Of a DNA stretch of 64,000 bases, positions 24,425-36,059 are shown in pieces. The stretch spans positions 34,979,531 to 35,043,530 of the forward strand of contig NW_020312817.1 of NCBI RefSeq assembly GCF_003265705.1. Direction: 5' to 3'. The notes beneath the pieces were generated by a model. That model did not search any database. It was not told where the DNA came from and saw nothing but the letters and a program-made list of their open reading frames with translations. Each line of letters starts with the position of its first letter. Within the stretch, counting starts at the first letter, position 1. The DNA is from Callorhinus ursinus. Lineage: Eukaryota; Chordata; Mammalia; Carnivora; Otariidae. A program made the translations under genes and the position numbers.

Positions 24425-25430
24425 TTGCTATAATTGTTCTTTTCCCCACCAAGGATAACAGAAATGGAGAATTCTTCTAATGGTTCTTTACAGTAAATTG
24501 GTATTGTTAGGTACGGTTACAAGTTAGCAATGAATCTAGGTAAATATTCTTTAGAGCAGATATTCATGAAATGCCAAGATTATGAGAGCCTTTAATATTA
24601 TAATTCTTCCCATTACCAAACCATATGCTTTTAGAAATCATAAATATTCAACTCTTAGTCATTCCTATTAAATTGCTATTTCATTCTGTAATCATCAAAA
24701 AAAAAAAAACCCTGATTCTAGGCCTTTTCTTTTTGTGTATTAGGTGCTGAGGTAATTTGATTCTTCTGCTAAGGGTGTTGGAAATATAATGAAGGGTTCT
24801 CAAAAAAGATGATTCTTGCAGAATTTACAAAATTGGCATCATAGATTACAATTTGTCATTTATAAACTTGACCTTGTAGAATGAATTTAGTGTAAGTTTG
24901 GCTTATGTGCAACAAAAAATACTTCCAGATGTGATCACTGATATTCTGAATTAAAATGCTTAATGAAAACTTTGTGTTGACAGATCAACACTAATAAAAC
25001 AAAAATCTATCCCTACATATAGTGAAGCTTATCAACAAATATTTACATTTTAATATTTTGTAAGGAAAAGAGATACACTAAAACTAAATTAATTTCTGTT
25101 TGACCAATACCAATTATAGGTGTCATTGGTGTTGAATTAAACAGTCCTTTATAGACACTATTTGGTTGATGCTGAGTCAGCTTCCCCGGCTTGTCTAACT
25201 CCAAATAAGCATTTAATAAATGTTTGGTATTAAATTCTGTGTAGTATGTGCTGAATCAGCAGGCATCCAAATGGAGGAAGCAAAAGATCTGTTAGCACAA
25301 AAGGAAAGGTTCTTTTTAGGAATTGTCAAGTTGAGTGAATCAGATTCTAGACAGATGTAGAAATTATTTGTATTAATAATAATATGTCACAATCACTTAG
25401 TGGTTGGCTATTGCCTGTAGTATGAAATCT
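24425..25430. other. Intronic stretch without recognised elements
   Basis: About 1 kb, no family recognised; includes an A12 run near 24700. Confidence 0.5.
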
Positions 25431-25434
25431 GATT

Positions 25435-25880
25435 TTCTCTAGGGTAGGATTCAAAGCTCTCCATAATTTGGCTTCAGCCTTCCTTTCTGGCCCTGATTTT
25501 CATTCTCCGGTGTTAACAGACTGTGTAATCAATCTCTATTACTCATTCACTTATCTACAAATATTCTACTTTGGAATGTTCTTCTTTATCTCTTTTCTGT
25601 CTAGCCAGGTTTTACTTAGAGTTCAAGACCTGAATCTAATGTCTTTTCTTTCAGTGAGACCACACTTGTCCATCGTGATCTTTTGTCCCTTTAAATTCCT
25701 AGCACTTTATTGCCTGTCACTCTTTTGATAGCTCTTCTTATCCTACTTTATGACATTTTTTTATTTTAAAAAAATATATTTGCTTTTGTCACCTCAGCTA
25801 AATGGAAAATTCCTTCAGAGTAGAGATCATGTCTTGTACTTGTTTTTGATACATCTTAGAACTTGGAAGAAAAGTAAAAA
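25435..25880 (+). mobile_element. L2 LINE 3' region
   Basis: Sense L2: 'AAGCTCTCCATAATTTGGCT', 'CAGTGAGACCACACTTGTCC', 'AGAGTAGAGATCATGTCTTG'. The longest L2 segment in the window in sense. Confidence 0.75.
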
Positions 25881-25972
25881 CTTAATGAATCCTGTATTTG
25901 TGCATATGGTAACTTTTTCTAAAATGTATTATTTCTCCTTTTTCCCTTTAACTTTTATTTTGCAACAGTTTC

Positions 25973-26177
25973 TTTTTTTTTTTTTTTTTAAGATTTTATT
26001 TATTTATTTGACCAAGAAAGACACAGCAAGAGAGGGAACCCAATCAGGGGGAGTGGGAGAGGGAGAAGCAGGCTTCTCGCCGAGCAAGGAGCCGGATGCG
26101 GAGCTCGATCCCAAGACCCTGGGATCATGACCTAAGCCAAAGGCAGACGCTTAACGACTGAGCCACCCAGGTGCCCC
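25973..26177 (-). mobile_element. Can-SINE
   Basis: Full-length, minus strand, T18 tail. Inserted at the 5' edge of an L1 segment; TSD short and imperfect (GCAACAGTTTC / GCAATTTC). Confidence 0.94.
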
Positions 26178-26830
26178 AGCAATTTCAAATATATAGAAAA
26201 GAACTCCTGAATATTCTTCACTCAGATTCATAGTTGTTAACATTGTGCCATGTATGCTTTTTTGTCCTTTCTCTACATATATTTTTTTCCTACTGAACCA
26301 TTTGAAAGTAAGTTGCAAGTATACTGCCCTTTTATCTCTAAGTACCTCATTGTACATTTCCTAATAATAAGGGTATTCACTTACACACCTATAGTACAGT
26401 GATCAAAATTAGGAAATAAACATTACACTATTATTTTTAAATTCATAGACATTATTAAAATTTCACCAGTTTGTTCCATATAGCATTTTTTTTCTCCTGT
26501 TCCAATCCAGGATTATGCATTGCATTTAAGTTTTTATGTGTCTTTAGTGTTCTTGCTTTCCTTAATCTTGAACTGAACCATTCCTGAGTCCTCTTTTTTT
26601 TTTCTTGCTTTTATGGCATTAACATTTTTGAGGATTTATTTTGTAGGATGTCTGTCAATATGGGTTTGTCTGATTCTTCATGATTAGATTTAGGATATGT
26701 ATTTTTGGCACATAATACTGAGTGATGTTGTGTCCTTAGAGTGCTTCATATAAGAGGCACATGGTAGATGTTTGTTCTATTATTTGTCATGTTTTCTCTG
26801 ATCATTTGGGTAAAGTGGTTCTTTTCCTTA
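26178..26830 (-). mobile_element. Old L1 LINE 3' region, antisense
   Basis: 'TTAACATTGTGCCATGTATG', 'GAAAGTAAGTTGCAAGTATA', 'TTCTCCTGTTCCAATCCAGG', 'ATATGGGTTTGTCTGATTCT'. Confidence 0.75.
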
Positions 26831-28020
26831 ACAGAGCTTAAGGGCTTGCCGATGGTGGAGCTGTTTAATATAAGAAACATTTGAGGGCATTACCTGCATT
26901 AACTTGAGGGATATCAACTTCTGTTTAATTTGGCAAATAATAAAATTTGAATCCTCACAGTGAGTTATAATAGTCACTGGTGAGTTTGAATAGAACAGTG
27001 AGTGATCAAGACAGGCCTGGGCATTTATCCAAACACATACTAACGATTACTATAAAGTTATAGTAATAAAAAAATTGTGGTGTTGGCAGCTGAATAAACA
27101 GGGAAAATATTTTTAAAAAGAACAGACTCAAATATATAAAGTATTTGGCATATGATGAAGGTTACATTTCATATTAATGGGAAGAGGATGGATTAGTTAA
27201 TGAATTATGTTTGGGAAAAATAGAACCATTACGTATCACATTTAGTTGCAGAAACCCAGAATCTTTTCTAGCTAGTTTGAGCAGAAAGGAATTTATTACA
27301 TGGTACTAACTGACAGAATCACTAAGAGGACTTGGGGGGGGGGGGGAAAAAATATAGGCTGTACTTCCAGGAATTAAAAAAAAAAAAAAAAAAGGCCTGG
27401 TTTCAAATTCCAAACCTACAGTTTATTGGTTATGTAATCTTTGGCTTAACCTCTCTTTGGTTAATTTCCACATCTGTAATATGCAGATAATTTAAATGCC
27501 TTTTTTGTAGGTCAAAAACAGTTGCATATTGGCAGTTTCATATGGTTTTATATAATATTTCAAAATTTGTGAAGATTAAGTAAGACTGCATGTAGCTCTG
27601 AATAAATGTTCAGTACACATTAGTAATCCATTTATTGCTATTTTTCAGTATAGTTATGAAAAAATAATATAAACATGTCAGCATAATTATTGATCACATT
27701 CCAAAAAGAAATAACTATTTTTGAGTTGGATATATAACACTTCCTCCATCTGATAATATCATGTATAATATACATGTTTTGTAAAAGTTTTATATAAGTA
27801 ATATTCAAACATAACCAAAACTTTTATAAGTATATGTAACTAAATATATGTATACACATACAACCTCCAAATATATAGTAATATAATAATATCAGGTATA
27901 ACTAATTTTCACATAAGTAATTTTTAAAATACAGTATCTCAAGGGTGATTGAAATGTCTTAGGGTTGTTTGCTTCTGCACTGAATGGTCTTGGACCCTAT
28001 GCTCTTTGACTTTTTGTGTC
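26831..28020. other. Intronic stretch with a G13 and an A18 run
   Basis: AT-rich. Contains G13 (27334-27346), A18 (27376-27393), and 27250-27330 'TTTGAGCAGAAAGGAATTTATT' reminiscent of an old interspersed repeat that I cannot assign. Confidence 0.5.
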
Positions 28021-28037
28021 TTTTTAAAAATAGTTGT

Positions 28038-28224
28038 GGGCGCCTGGGTGGCTCAGTTGGTTAAGCGACTGCCTTCAACTCAGGTCATGATCCTGGAGTC
28101 CCGGGATCGAGTCCCACATCGGGCTCCCTGCTCAGCAGGGAGCCTGCTTCTCCCTCTGACCTTTCTCTCTCTCTCATTCTCTCTCTCAAATAAATAAATA
28201 AAATCTTTAAAAATAAATAAATAA
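28038..28224 (+). mobile_element. Can-SINE
   Basis: Plus strand. Perfect 12-bp TSD AAAAATAGTTGT (28026-28037 / 28225-28236). Confidence 0.95.
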
Positions 28225-28239
28225 AAAAATAGTTGTTTT

Positions 28240-29095
28240 CTTATTGGTGAGTTCTTGTTTACCATAGCTTCACCTGAATCACTTTTTGATTTATTGCTTT
28301 TCATTTTTTGTGAATTAGAAAAACAGATTACTTTGGTTTGTACACAGTTCTAATCAAGGGCCAGAGGAACCTTCCTGAAATTAAGTGGTTTTTGAACTTA
28401 GTACTTTATGGTGTAAGTTTTGACTATTAAAGTTTCTTTTTTGGTCATTTTCTGGTTACTCAGTTCTGGTTGGTTGAAGTTGAAAAATAAATGAGTTCTC
28501 TCAATTTGGCATGATATAAAATAAAATGTAAATTCACCTTTGTTTTCCTGATGATGACTCATTAGTTTTCTAATTATTCTGTGTTTTAGACAATCATATA
28601 TTATCTTGTTTTCAGGAAGCTTTTCCCTAACTTAAATGTTGCAATACATATTTATAATGGAGAGTCCTTTGGAAATTGAGTATTGACAACTTCTGAAGTC
28701 AGATATCAGTATGCAAGAGCCTGCTTTGTGATCGCAATTCAAATTTTCTGGTTCATCTCTTCAGTGGACAGATACAAATTAATTTGTCTGCCGCTTTGGT
28801 TTTTGATCCAAGTTTGTATTTATTCCGTTATTCTTCCCACTCACCTTGGGAGGGAGGTCTTGTTTTATTTTCTGAATAGAAAGTTAGTGATTTAAGAATA
28901 TAAGGTTAGTAAATGACAGAGTAGAGATTCAGATTTTGAGGTAAACATTCATTTTCATACTTGTTTTGAAACTTAAGTAGTTTTGTCTCACATCGTTTAG
29001 AACCAGGATTTTTTTGAGGTACTGATTTCTATAATAAAAGAACTGAGATTTTGTATTTGGATTGTTAAATATTCTTTTTACAATATATTTATTTT
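28240..29095. other. Intronic stretch without recognised elements
   Basis: About 850 bp of AT-rich unique-looking sequence. Confidence 0.5.
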
Positions 29096-29317
29096 GGAAG
29101 CCTATTTCCTTTTCCCCCCTTTTTATTATAAAACTATAAAACATAACAAAAAAACCACACAAATGTATAGCTTAGTAAATTATTATGAAGTGGGTGCCCC
29201 TGTAATCTCAATCCAGAACAAGAAATAGAACTTTGTTAGCCACTCCAGAAGCTCCTACATAATGCCCGTCCCAGTCAGTCTCTTCCCTCCAAAATTCTCA
29301 ATCCTGACTTTGTAGTA

Positions 29318-29745
29318 CAGTAGTCCTTCTTTATCTTCAGGGGATAGGTTCCAAGACTCCCAGTGGATGACTGAAACCATGAATAGTACCAAACCATATA
29401 TATATATTTTATATATATATATATAATATATATATATAAATAATATATATATACATACACACACACACACATATATATACACTATGTTTTTTCTTGTATA
29501 TACATAACTACGATATGTGACTAATAGGTGAGTAGCATGGATATGCTGATCGAAGGAATGATTCTCATCCCTGGCTGGTCCAAGTGCGGCAGCTTGAGAT
29601 TTCATCAGGCTACTCAGAATGGCACATAACTTAAAATTGATGAATTGTTTATTTCTGGAATTTTCCATGTAATATTTCAGATCGTGGTTGACTGCAGTAA
29701 CTGAAACTGCAGAAAGCAAAACTGCGGATAAGAGGGAAACTACTG
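29318..29745. mobile_element. MER2-like Tigger (Tc1/mariner) DNA transposon
   Basis: Terminal inverted repeats CAGTAGTCCTTCTTTATC (left) and GATAAGAGGGAAACTACTG (right), flanked by TA on both sides (29316-29317, 29746-29747) as in Tc1/mariner insertions. Internal 'CCAAGACTCCCAGTGGATGA' and 'GGTTGACTGCAGTAACTGAA' fit MER2. It encodes no transposase. Confidence 0.85.
29395..29480. repeat. (TA)n/(CA)n microsatellite inside the Tigger element
   Basis: Almost pure TA alternation with a short CACACA segment; replaces the usual 'TATATATACTATG' motif of the element. Confidence 0.95.
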
Positions 29746-30109
29746 TAATCACTTCCTTTTTTTTCCTTATGGTTTTATCCCCTAAGTGTCTGTTCATAGG
29801 CACTAGAGTTTAGTCTTACTCCTTTTTTTTTTAAAGTACTTAAAATACTTCTTTATTATGATATGATTGTAAAAAGAGAAATTACAATAATGAAAATATC
29901 ACTAATATATTAAAAGCAGTTATTTGGAAATTCAAGGCTCTACATAGTTAAAAACATAAAGTAATTTTAGGCACTTATATTTACTTTTATGTGGCTTTTT
30001 TCTTTTACACAAATAGCGCAAAGCAGGATAGTCCTTTAACTTTTCCGTCAACACCCATCTTCTTTCCAAAAGAATGTGTTATTTTCCTTTTTATAATGAT
30101 TGACTTTTG

Positions 30110-30250
30110 TACAGAGCTATATAATTCATAAAGCAGTTATTCATGATCTGATTTAATTCTCACAACAGTCTTGTGATAGAGGTATAGTCTTTCCATTTTA
30201 TGGGTGGAAATGATATAACTAGTATGCAGTGAATTGATTGGACCTTGTGA
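30110..30250 (-). mobile_element. MIR
   Basis: 'CTGATTTAATTCTCACAACA', 'TCTTGTGATAGAGGTATAGT', 'CCATTTTATGGGTGGAAATG'. Confidence 0.75.
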
Positions 30251-30369
30251 GTCTTTTCCAAAATCTTTCTTGTAACTGTTTTCCAAACTTTAGTCATTTG
30301 AGTACTACCGTCATGATTTTTCCCATTCTCCTACAAACTGGTAACTATTTTATCTTATAATTTAGAATG

Positions 30370-31530
30370 ACCTTTTTTATTAATAGGCTATTAGAACAGT
30401 TTTAAATTTACAGAAAATTGAATAGTACAAGAGTTCCCATATTCCCCCCCTCTTTCCCCCAGAGTTCTTCCCATTATTAACATCTTATATTAGTATGGTA
30501 ACACTTGTTACAATTAACAAATCGATATTGATAATATTATTACTAACTAAAGTCCATAGTTCATCAGATTTCTTTAGTTTTTATCTAATGTCCTTTTTCT
30601 GTTCCAGGATCCTACCCAATTATCATGTATACTTAGCCTCTACTTGGCTATGACAGTTTCTCAGTTTTTCCTTGTTTTTGATGACCTTGACAGTTTTGAG
30701 GAGTATTGGTTAGGTATGCCATAGGATGTCCCTATTTTGGAATTTGATGTTTCTCATGATTAGACTGAGGTTATGGGTTGGGAGAGGAAGACCACAAAGA
30801 TAAAGTACCATTTTCATAACATCATATATAGTAACATATACATATATATGTGGGTGCATATTATGTATATAGTAGTAACATGATTTATAACTTGATACTG
30901 ACCTCAGTCACCTGGCTGAAGTAATGCTTGTCAGACTTCTCTGCTGTGAAATTATTCCCCTCCCCCCTTCCATACCGTTTCTTTGGAAGGAAGTCATGCA
31001 CGACCCACACGTAAGGAATGGGGAGTTATGCTCTACCTCTTTGAAGAAGTAGATACACTTATCTACATAATTTTGGAATTCTTCTACACAGGAGATTTGT
31101 CTGTTCTCCCCCGTTAATATATTCAGTTGTTTATATCAGTATGGATTTGTGGGTATTTATCTCATAATTTGGGTTATAATACAATACTACTTACCTTTGT
31201 TGCTTAGATTGTTCCAGCTTTGGCCATTGAGAGCTCTTTCAGTTGGCTCTTGTGTCCTTTTGACATAGCCCCGCCACTTTTTTTGAGAACTACTTTACTT
31301 TTTTTTTTTTTAAAGATTTTATTTATTTATTTGACAGAGAGAGACACAGCGAGAGGGAACACAAGCAGGGGGAGTGGGAGAGGGAGAAGCAGGCTTCCCG
31401 CAGAGCAGGAAGCCCGATGCGGGGCTCGATCCCAGGACCCTGGGATCATGACCTGAGCCAAAGGAGGACGCTTAACTAACTGAGCCACCCAGGCGCCCTG
31501 AGAACTTCTTTACTTTCTAGCACTATAAGA
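30370..31530 (-). mobile_element. Old L1 LINE 3' region, antisense, interrupted by a SINE
   Basis: 'GTTTTAAATTTACAGAAAAT', 'GTTATGGGTTGGGAGAGGAAG' with 'GACCACAAAGATAAAGTACC', 'TCACCTGGCTGAAGTAATGC', 'TTTGGAAGGAAGTCATGCAC', 'CCAGCTTTGGCCATTGAGAG'. One of the best-preserved L1 3'UTR stretches here. Confidence 0.82.
31302..31498 (-). mobile_element. Can-SINE
   Basis: Full-length, minus strand. TSD TGAGAACTACTTTACTTT (31284-31301) / TGAGAACTTCTTTACTTT (31499-31516), one mismatch. Inserted in L1. Confidence 0.96.
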
Positions 31531-31789
31531 TGACCTGGTTTAGACAAGTTTATTTTAAAATAAAACTTTATATCACTCAATAGGTAGAAAGTCATGTTAA
31601 GGAAAATTCTTAGGTTTATCTTAAAAATCAGTTATGTTTAAATATTGGGACAGTATTAGGTATTAAAAACTGAGACTTTCTCCTTAAAGTAATTAAAAGA
31701 AGGCCATGTAAACTTCTGTCTTTCATACTCTCATATACTTCATTGGAGCATGCTGCTTTTTTCACAACTACAGTATAACTGTTTTAGTA

Positions 31790-32255
31790 TTTACTTCAAC
31801 ATTTATTGGGATGTCTATAATGTGCTTGGTGTACCTACCGTACACCAAGTAGTAGTAGGTACTGTGGGAGATTGAAAAGTATGAAATATTGTCTATCATA
31901 AAGAGGCTTACAGTCATATTTGGTCAACAGTCTATAAGAACAGTTGAAAAAAGTCCATGATACACCACTGGATATTAAGTACTGCATGATGGAGGTAAGG
32001 CTTATGAGAGTTAAGAAAGGAAAAGGCTCAGTATTGAATAAAAGGAAGAGCTTCTTGGAGGTGAGCTCTATGGTGGGGTCCTAAAGGTGGGTGAAGTCAT
32101 TTCAGACCGCAAAGTGAACTGAGTCAGCATTATCTGCAGAACAGTGAGGAAGTTGGGTTGGGTGGAGTCTTACATTGATATTAACTGGAGTAGTTTGAAA
32201 GCATCAGAACCAATGGATAAATTCCCTTTGACCTTTGTAATAAAGTTTAAAGTCC
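31790..32255 (-). mobile_element. L2 LINE fragment
   Basis: Antisense L2: 'AACATTTATTGGGATGTCTA', 'AAAGAGGCTTACAGTCATAT', 'AGAGCTTCTTGGAGGTGAGC', 'AAGGTGGGTGAAGTC'. Confidence 0.65.
31825..31849. repeat. Perfect inverted repeat, 10-bp arms, 5-nt loop
   Basis: CTTGGTGTAC - CTACC - GTACACCAAG, within the L2 fragment. Confidence 0.9.
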
Positions 32256-32327
32256 CTACTTTATATATGACATGCATAAAGGTGTTCTAATTATGAAAGG
32301 TCTTGGATATTTTAAATCTGGAAATAA

Positions 32328-32516
32328 GGGGCGCCTGGGTGTCTCAGTCAGTTAAGCGCCTGCCTTCGGCTCTCAGGTTATGATCCCAGGGTTCTGGGAT
32401 GGAACCCTGCATCACATCGGGTTCCCTGCTCAGCGGGGAGCCTGCTTCTCCCTCTCCCCACCCCCTGGTTGTGCTCTCCCTTGCTCTCTCTCAAATAAAT
32501 AAAATCTTAAAAAAAA
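32328..32516 (+). mobile_element. Can-SINE
   Basis: Plus strand, with a small insertion 'CATCACATCGGG'. Imperfect TSD AAATCTGGAAATA / AAATCCGCAAATA. Confidence 0.94.
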
Positions 32517-32529
32517 AAATCCGCAAATA

Positions 32530-32990
32530 CAAATGTTATTAGGGATATTTCCAAGTGTGTATCCTTTCCAAGAAGGTTATATACTTTCTCATTGAAACAG
32601 TGAAATTTAAGTTGTATAACTTTGTTCCTATTACTGCCCAGTATTCTGACTAGGGTAAGATTTACCTTTTCTCTTGGTAGGTAATACAAACAGACTGGCA
32701 GCAAACAGTAATATTTTCTTCCCAGACATAGAATAACATACATAATGACTTTCTTTAGTCATCATGGTACTTGACTACTTTGGGACTTTTTTGATCATCT
32801 GTTACAATTATAATGTTCTTGTTTTTTGTTTTAATTTCTTAATGAAAATTTTCTAATTTTTGCATATTTTGTTTACAGAGTAATATATGGTGTTTGAAAT
32901 TTGAAGTAGTGTATATTTAGTCACCTTTAATGAATTAAATATTAGATTTCCAAATTTACCTTTTAATAACCATTGAAAATTTTTATGTAG
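32530..32990. other. Intronic stretch without recognised elements
   Basis: AT-rich; nothing assigned. Confidence 0.5.
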
Positions 32991-33006
32991 CTACTTTAGC
33001 ATTTTA

Positions 33007-33201
33007 TTTATTTATTTATTTTTAAGATTTTATTTATTTATTTGACAGAGAGAGACACAGCAAGAGAGGGAACACAAGCAGGGGGCAGTGGGAGAGGGAG
33101 GAGCAGGCTTCCCGCTGAGCAGGCAGCCCGATGCGGGGCTCGATCCTCATGACCCGAGCCGAAGGCAGATGCCCAACCATCTGAGCCACCCAGGTGCCCC
33201 A
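33007..33201 (-). mobile_element. Can-SINE
   Basis: Minus strand with an internal deletion near 'CTCGATCCTCATGACC'. Perfect 14-bp TSD ACTTTAGCATTTTA (32993-33006 / 33202-33215). Confidence 0.96.
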
Positions 33202-33654
33202 ACTTTAGCATTTTAAAGAGAAGGAAAGGAACTATATTAAAAAGTAGACTCTGCAGTCAATATTATTAGCTACGTATGTTTTATTACAAGAAATCAGAAT
33301 ATTTTATAAATGTTTTAGACTATTGGAGGGCATTATTAGAAAGTTTCTCTTCCCCAACAAGTAACTGGCAAAATTTTATCTTAATTTTCTTCCTATTAGA
33401 GCCTTTTTCTATACAGTTAACTGATATATTCATATGAAGTTTACGTACATTTACTGTATTTGTACATAACAATACAAGGCAGATTATTATCCCTCTCATA
33501 TATTTCTGTGTCTTCATAACAATTTAACTTTTTTCTAGGGCAACATTATACCACTATATTGCTCTGGGCTTGGGAATAGGAGAGCATATCTGCAGGTATC
33601 TTTAAAGTAACTACTAGAGTAAGAGGAGTTGATAGTATTATGTAGTAGTAAAGC

Positions 33655-33775
33655 ACTAGAATAGGAGTTTGGAGGGCTTTTTCTTAGTCCTGGCTCTGCC
33701 TTGTGTTATGTAACCTTGGAAGTCAGTTTCTACATTCTCATTTGGTTTATGTGATCTTCAAGCCACCTATAAATT
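33655..33775 (+). mobile_element. MIR fragment
   Basis: 'TAGTCCTGGCTCTGCCTTGT', 'GTTATGTAACCTTGGAAGTC'. Confidence 0.7.
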
Positions 33776-33899
33776 ATATCATTTTGTGTCATGATTCTGC
33801 GAACAAATGAGCATATTAGTGGAAAATACCACCAGTAAAGTGGAATATCACTTCTTCAGGTGAAAAATGTTAAAATCTTATTCCTCTCCCCCCATTTTA

Positions 33900-34094
33900 T
33901 TTTTAAGATTTTATTTATTTATTTGACAGAGACACAGTGAGAGAGGGAACACAAGTAGGGGGAGTGGGAGAGGGAGAAGCAGGCCTCCTGCCAAGCAGGG
34001 AGCCGAATACGGGGGCTTGATTCCAGGACCCTGGGATCATGACCTGAGCTGAAGGCAGACGTTTAACAACTGAGCCAACCAGTCACGTGCGCCC
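33900..34094 (-). mobile_element. Can-SINE
   Basis: Minus strand; head altered ('GAGCCAACCAGTCACGTGCG'). TSD CCCCCCATTTTA (33888-33899 / 34095-34106). Confidence 0.94.
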
Positions 34095-34117
34095 CCCCCC
34101 ATTTTAATGTAAACTTT

Positions 34118-34473
34118 TTTGAAATTCAAGTTGTTTAACATTAAATGTATTATTTGTTTCAGGAGTAGAATTTAGTGATTCATCAGTTGCATATAACACC
34201 CAGTCCTCATTACATCACCTGCCCTCCTTAATTCCCATCACCCTGTTACCCCATCCTCCCACTCACCTCCCCTCCAGCAACTCTGTTTGTTCCCTGTAGT
34301 TAAGAGTCTCTTATGGTTTGCCTCCTTCTATGTTTTTATCTAATTTTTTTTCTTTTGTTCATCTGTGTTGTTTCCTCAGTTGCACATGAGTGAAATCATA
34401 TGGTATTTATTTTTCTCTGACTGACTTATTTTGCTTAGCATAATACACTCCAGGCCCATCCATGTTGTTGCGG
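34118..34473 (-). mobile_element. Young carnivore-type L1, 5'-truncated (about 356 bp)
   Basis: 'AGGAGTAGAATTTAGTGATT', 'TTAAGAGTCTCTTATGGTTT', 'GAGTGAAATCATATGGTATT' is the 3' end of the carnivore L1 in antisense. Perfect 17-bp TSD ATTTTAATGTAAACTTT (34101-34117 / 34474-34490). The left TSD overlaps that of the SINE at 33900-34094. Almost no poly(A) remains. Confidence 0.9.
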
Positions 34474-34490
34474 ATTTTAATGTAAACTTT

Positions 34491-34790
34491 TAATTGAAGT
34501 ACAGCATACATAAAGATCATAACACAGAACACAAATCACAAAACATATACCAGAATTTCAGAAGCTCCTAGGGACTTCTAGTTACTCGTCCTCCTCCCCT
34601 GTCTGAGGATAACCACTATCTTGACTTCTAACACTGTGGATGAATTTTGGCTCTTTTTGACATCATTCAGTTATAGCTCTTGTGTCTGGCTTCTTTTGCT
34701 CAGCATTATATTTGCAAGATTTTTAGAGTTGTAGTTGGGTCATTTCCATTGCTGTGTGGTGTTCCTTTGTATAAGTATACTGTTGATGTT
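34491..34790 (-). mobile_element. Old L1 LINE fragment, antisense
   Basis: 'GAGGATAACCACTATCTTGA', 'GCTCTTGTGTCTGGCTTCTT', 'TTGCTCAGCATTATATTTGC'. It hosts the young L1 insertion at its edge. Confidence 0.8.
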
Positions 34791-35294
34791 TCTGGTCTCC
34801 TGTTGGACTTACCATAAAGGGGAAAAAAAAAAGATCAATCGAACTACATTAAAGTGAAGAACGTGGTAGTTTTTTAAACTCTAGGGATTGAATCTTTCTA
34901 ATTTATACTTTTATATACTGTTTGAGGCTTCAAGTTACAAATGGATGCTTCAATTTAGTTAATTTAACCTAATATCTCCCCATTCTCTTGAATCTTGCTT
35001 TGCTGCCTTTACTGAAAGAAAGGAATAGTTTGATCATTTTAATAGGATGCAAAAATTCTAAAAACATTTTAAAAGAAAAGATTGATAAGGGCAATAATTT
35101 AATACCTTCTAAATTTTTAGTTTTATGACAGATGTAAGAATTGAACTTTTAATTCATATTTTACAACTTGTTAGAAAGTACTTTTGTCTTTTCTTAAAAC
35201 TAGTATAAAATTAAGGGTATTGATGACTGTTGTTTAGATACAGCAACTTAAGGTTCTCTCACACAATTATAAGCTGAATGTGTAGGATTTTTTA

Positions 35295-35390
35295 TATTCC
35301 ATCAACATTTATTAGCACCTATTTTGTGTATAGTCACAGAACTTTGGTTTTTTGCCTATATCAAGTATCGTGTTAAGTGGTAGGTAACAC
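35295..35390 (-). mobile_element. Possible L2 fragment
   Basis: 'ATCAACATTTATTAGCACCTA' then 'GTGTTAAGTGGTAGGTAAC'; short, weak similarity only. Confidence 0.4.
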
Positions 35391-35779
35391 ACACAAGTTT
35401 GTGATCCCTAAAACTTTTCCCAATGAGTCAATGAAAACCAAACTGTAGAGTCTTACAGCATTTTCTCTGTTTAGATTCAGTTCATTCTCTATTACCTCTT
35501 TATTAAGACAGCAACTTAGGTGGGAGTCACAGATCATTAACAGAATGTCAGATAATAGTATGAACTAAATAGCAAAAATTATATCTAACACATTTACTCT
35601 TTTGTAAATATCACCCAAAATGTAAAAAAAAAAAAAGAAAAGGTTTAAGAAATGGTCTGCTCTTTGTTGCTTAGTTGAGTTTTTAATATATGCTGGGGTT
35701 TGTATATTTGAATAGCTAGGCAGAGATACTCCTTTTTAGCCTTTATCTTTTTATTCTTACCTGCTAAGCCTAGAGTTTG

Positions 35780-35964
35780 GAGGGTTTTTTGGGGTTTTGT
35801 TTTGTTTTGTTTTGTTTTGTTTTGTTTTGGAGAGGAGAGAATCCCAAGCAGGCTCCAGGCCAGCAGCATTGAGCCTGATGCAGGGCTCAATCTCAAGACC
35901 CCGAGATCATGACCTGAACTGAAACCAAGAGTCGGATCTTAACTGACTGAGGCATCCAGGCACC
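35780..35964 (-). mobile_element. Can-SINE, older subfamily, with (GTTTT)n tail
   Basis: Minus strand; the A-tail has become (AAAAC)n. 'GAGATCATGACCTGAACTGA' and 'AAACCAAGAGTCGGATC' mark the older type. TSD CCTAGAGTT on both sides. Confidence 0.92.
35794..35829. repeat. (GTTTT)n microsatellite
   Basis: About seven units, derived from the SINE poly(A) tail. Confidence 0.95.
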
Positions 35965-36059
35965 CCTAGAGTTCTTTTTTAGTTCATTGAGAATGGATCA
36001 GTTTATAAAAATGAAGGATTTGGACTAAACAGTTACCGTTTAAGGTTCCTCATTTATTC

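Larger units (their letters stand above)
29100..29817 (-). mobile_element. Old L1 LINE fragment, interrupted by a Tigger element
   Basis: 'TTACAATATATTTATTTTGG' to 'AGAACTTTGTTAGCCACTCC', 'GCTCCTACATAATGCCCGTC' is antisense L1. It is split at TA by the element at 29318-29745. Confidence 0.6.

Noticed and set aside
29255..29803. 182-codon open frame on the minus strand, longest in the window
   Set aside because: It spans the Tigger element and its TA/CA microsatellite; the protein is low-complexity (YIYIY runs) and resembles no family.
34118..34473. Possible fragment of a functional L1 reverse transcriptase
   Set aside because: Only the non-coding 3' end is present after 5' truncation.
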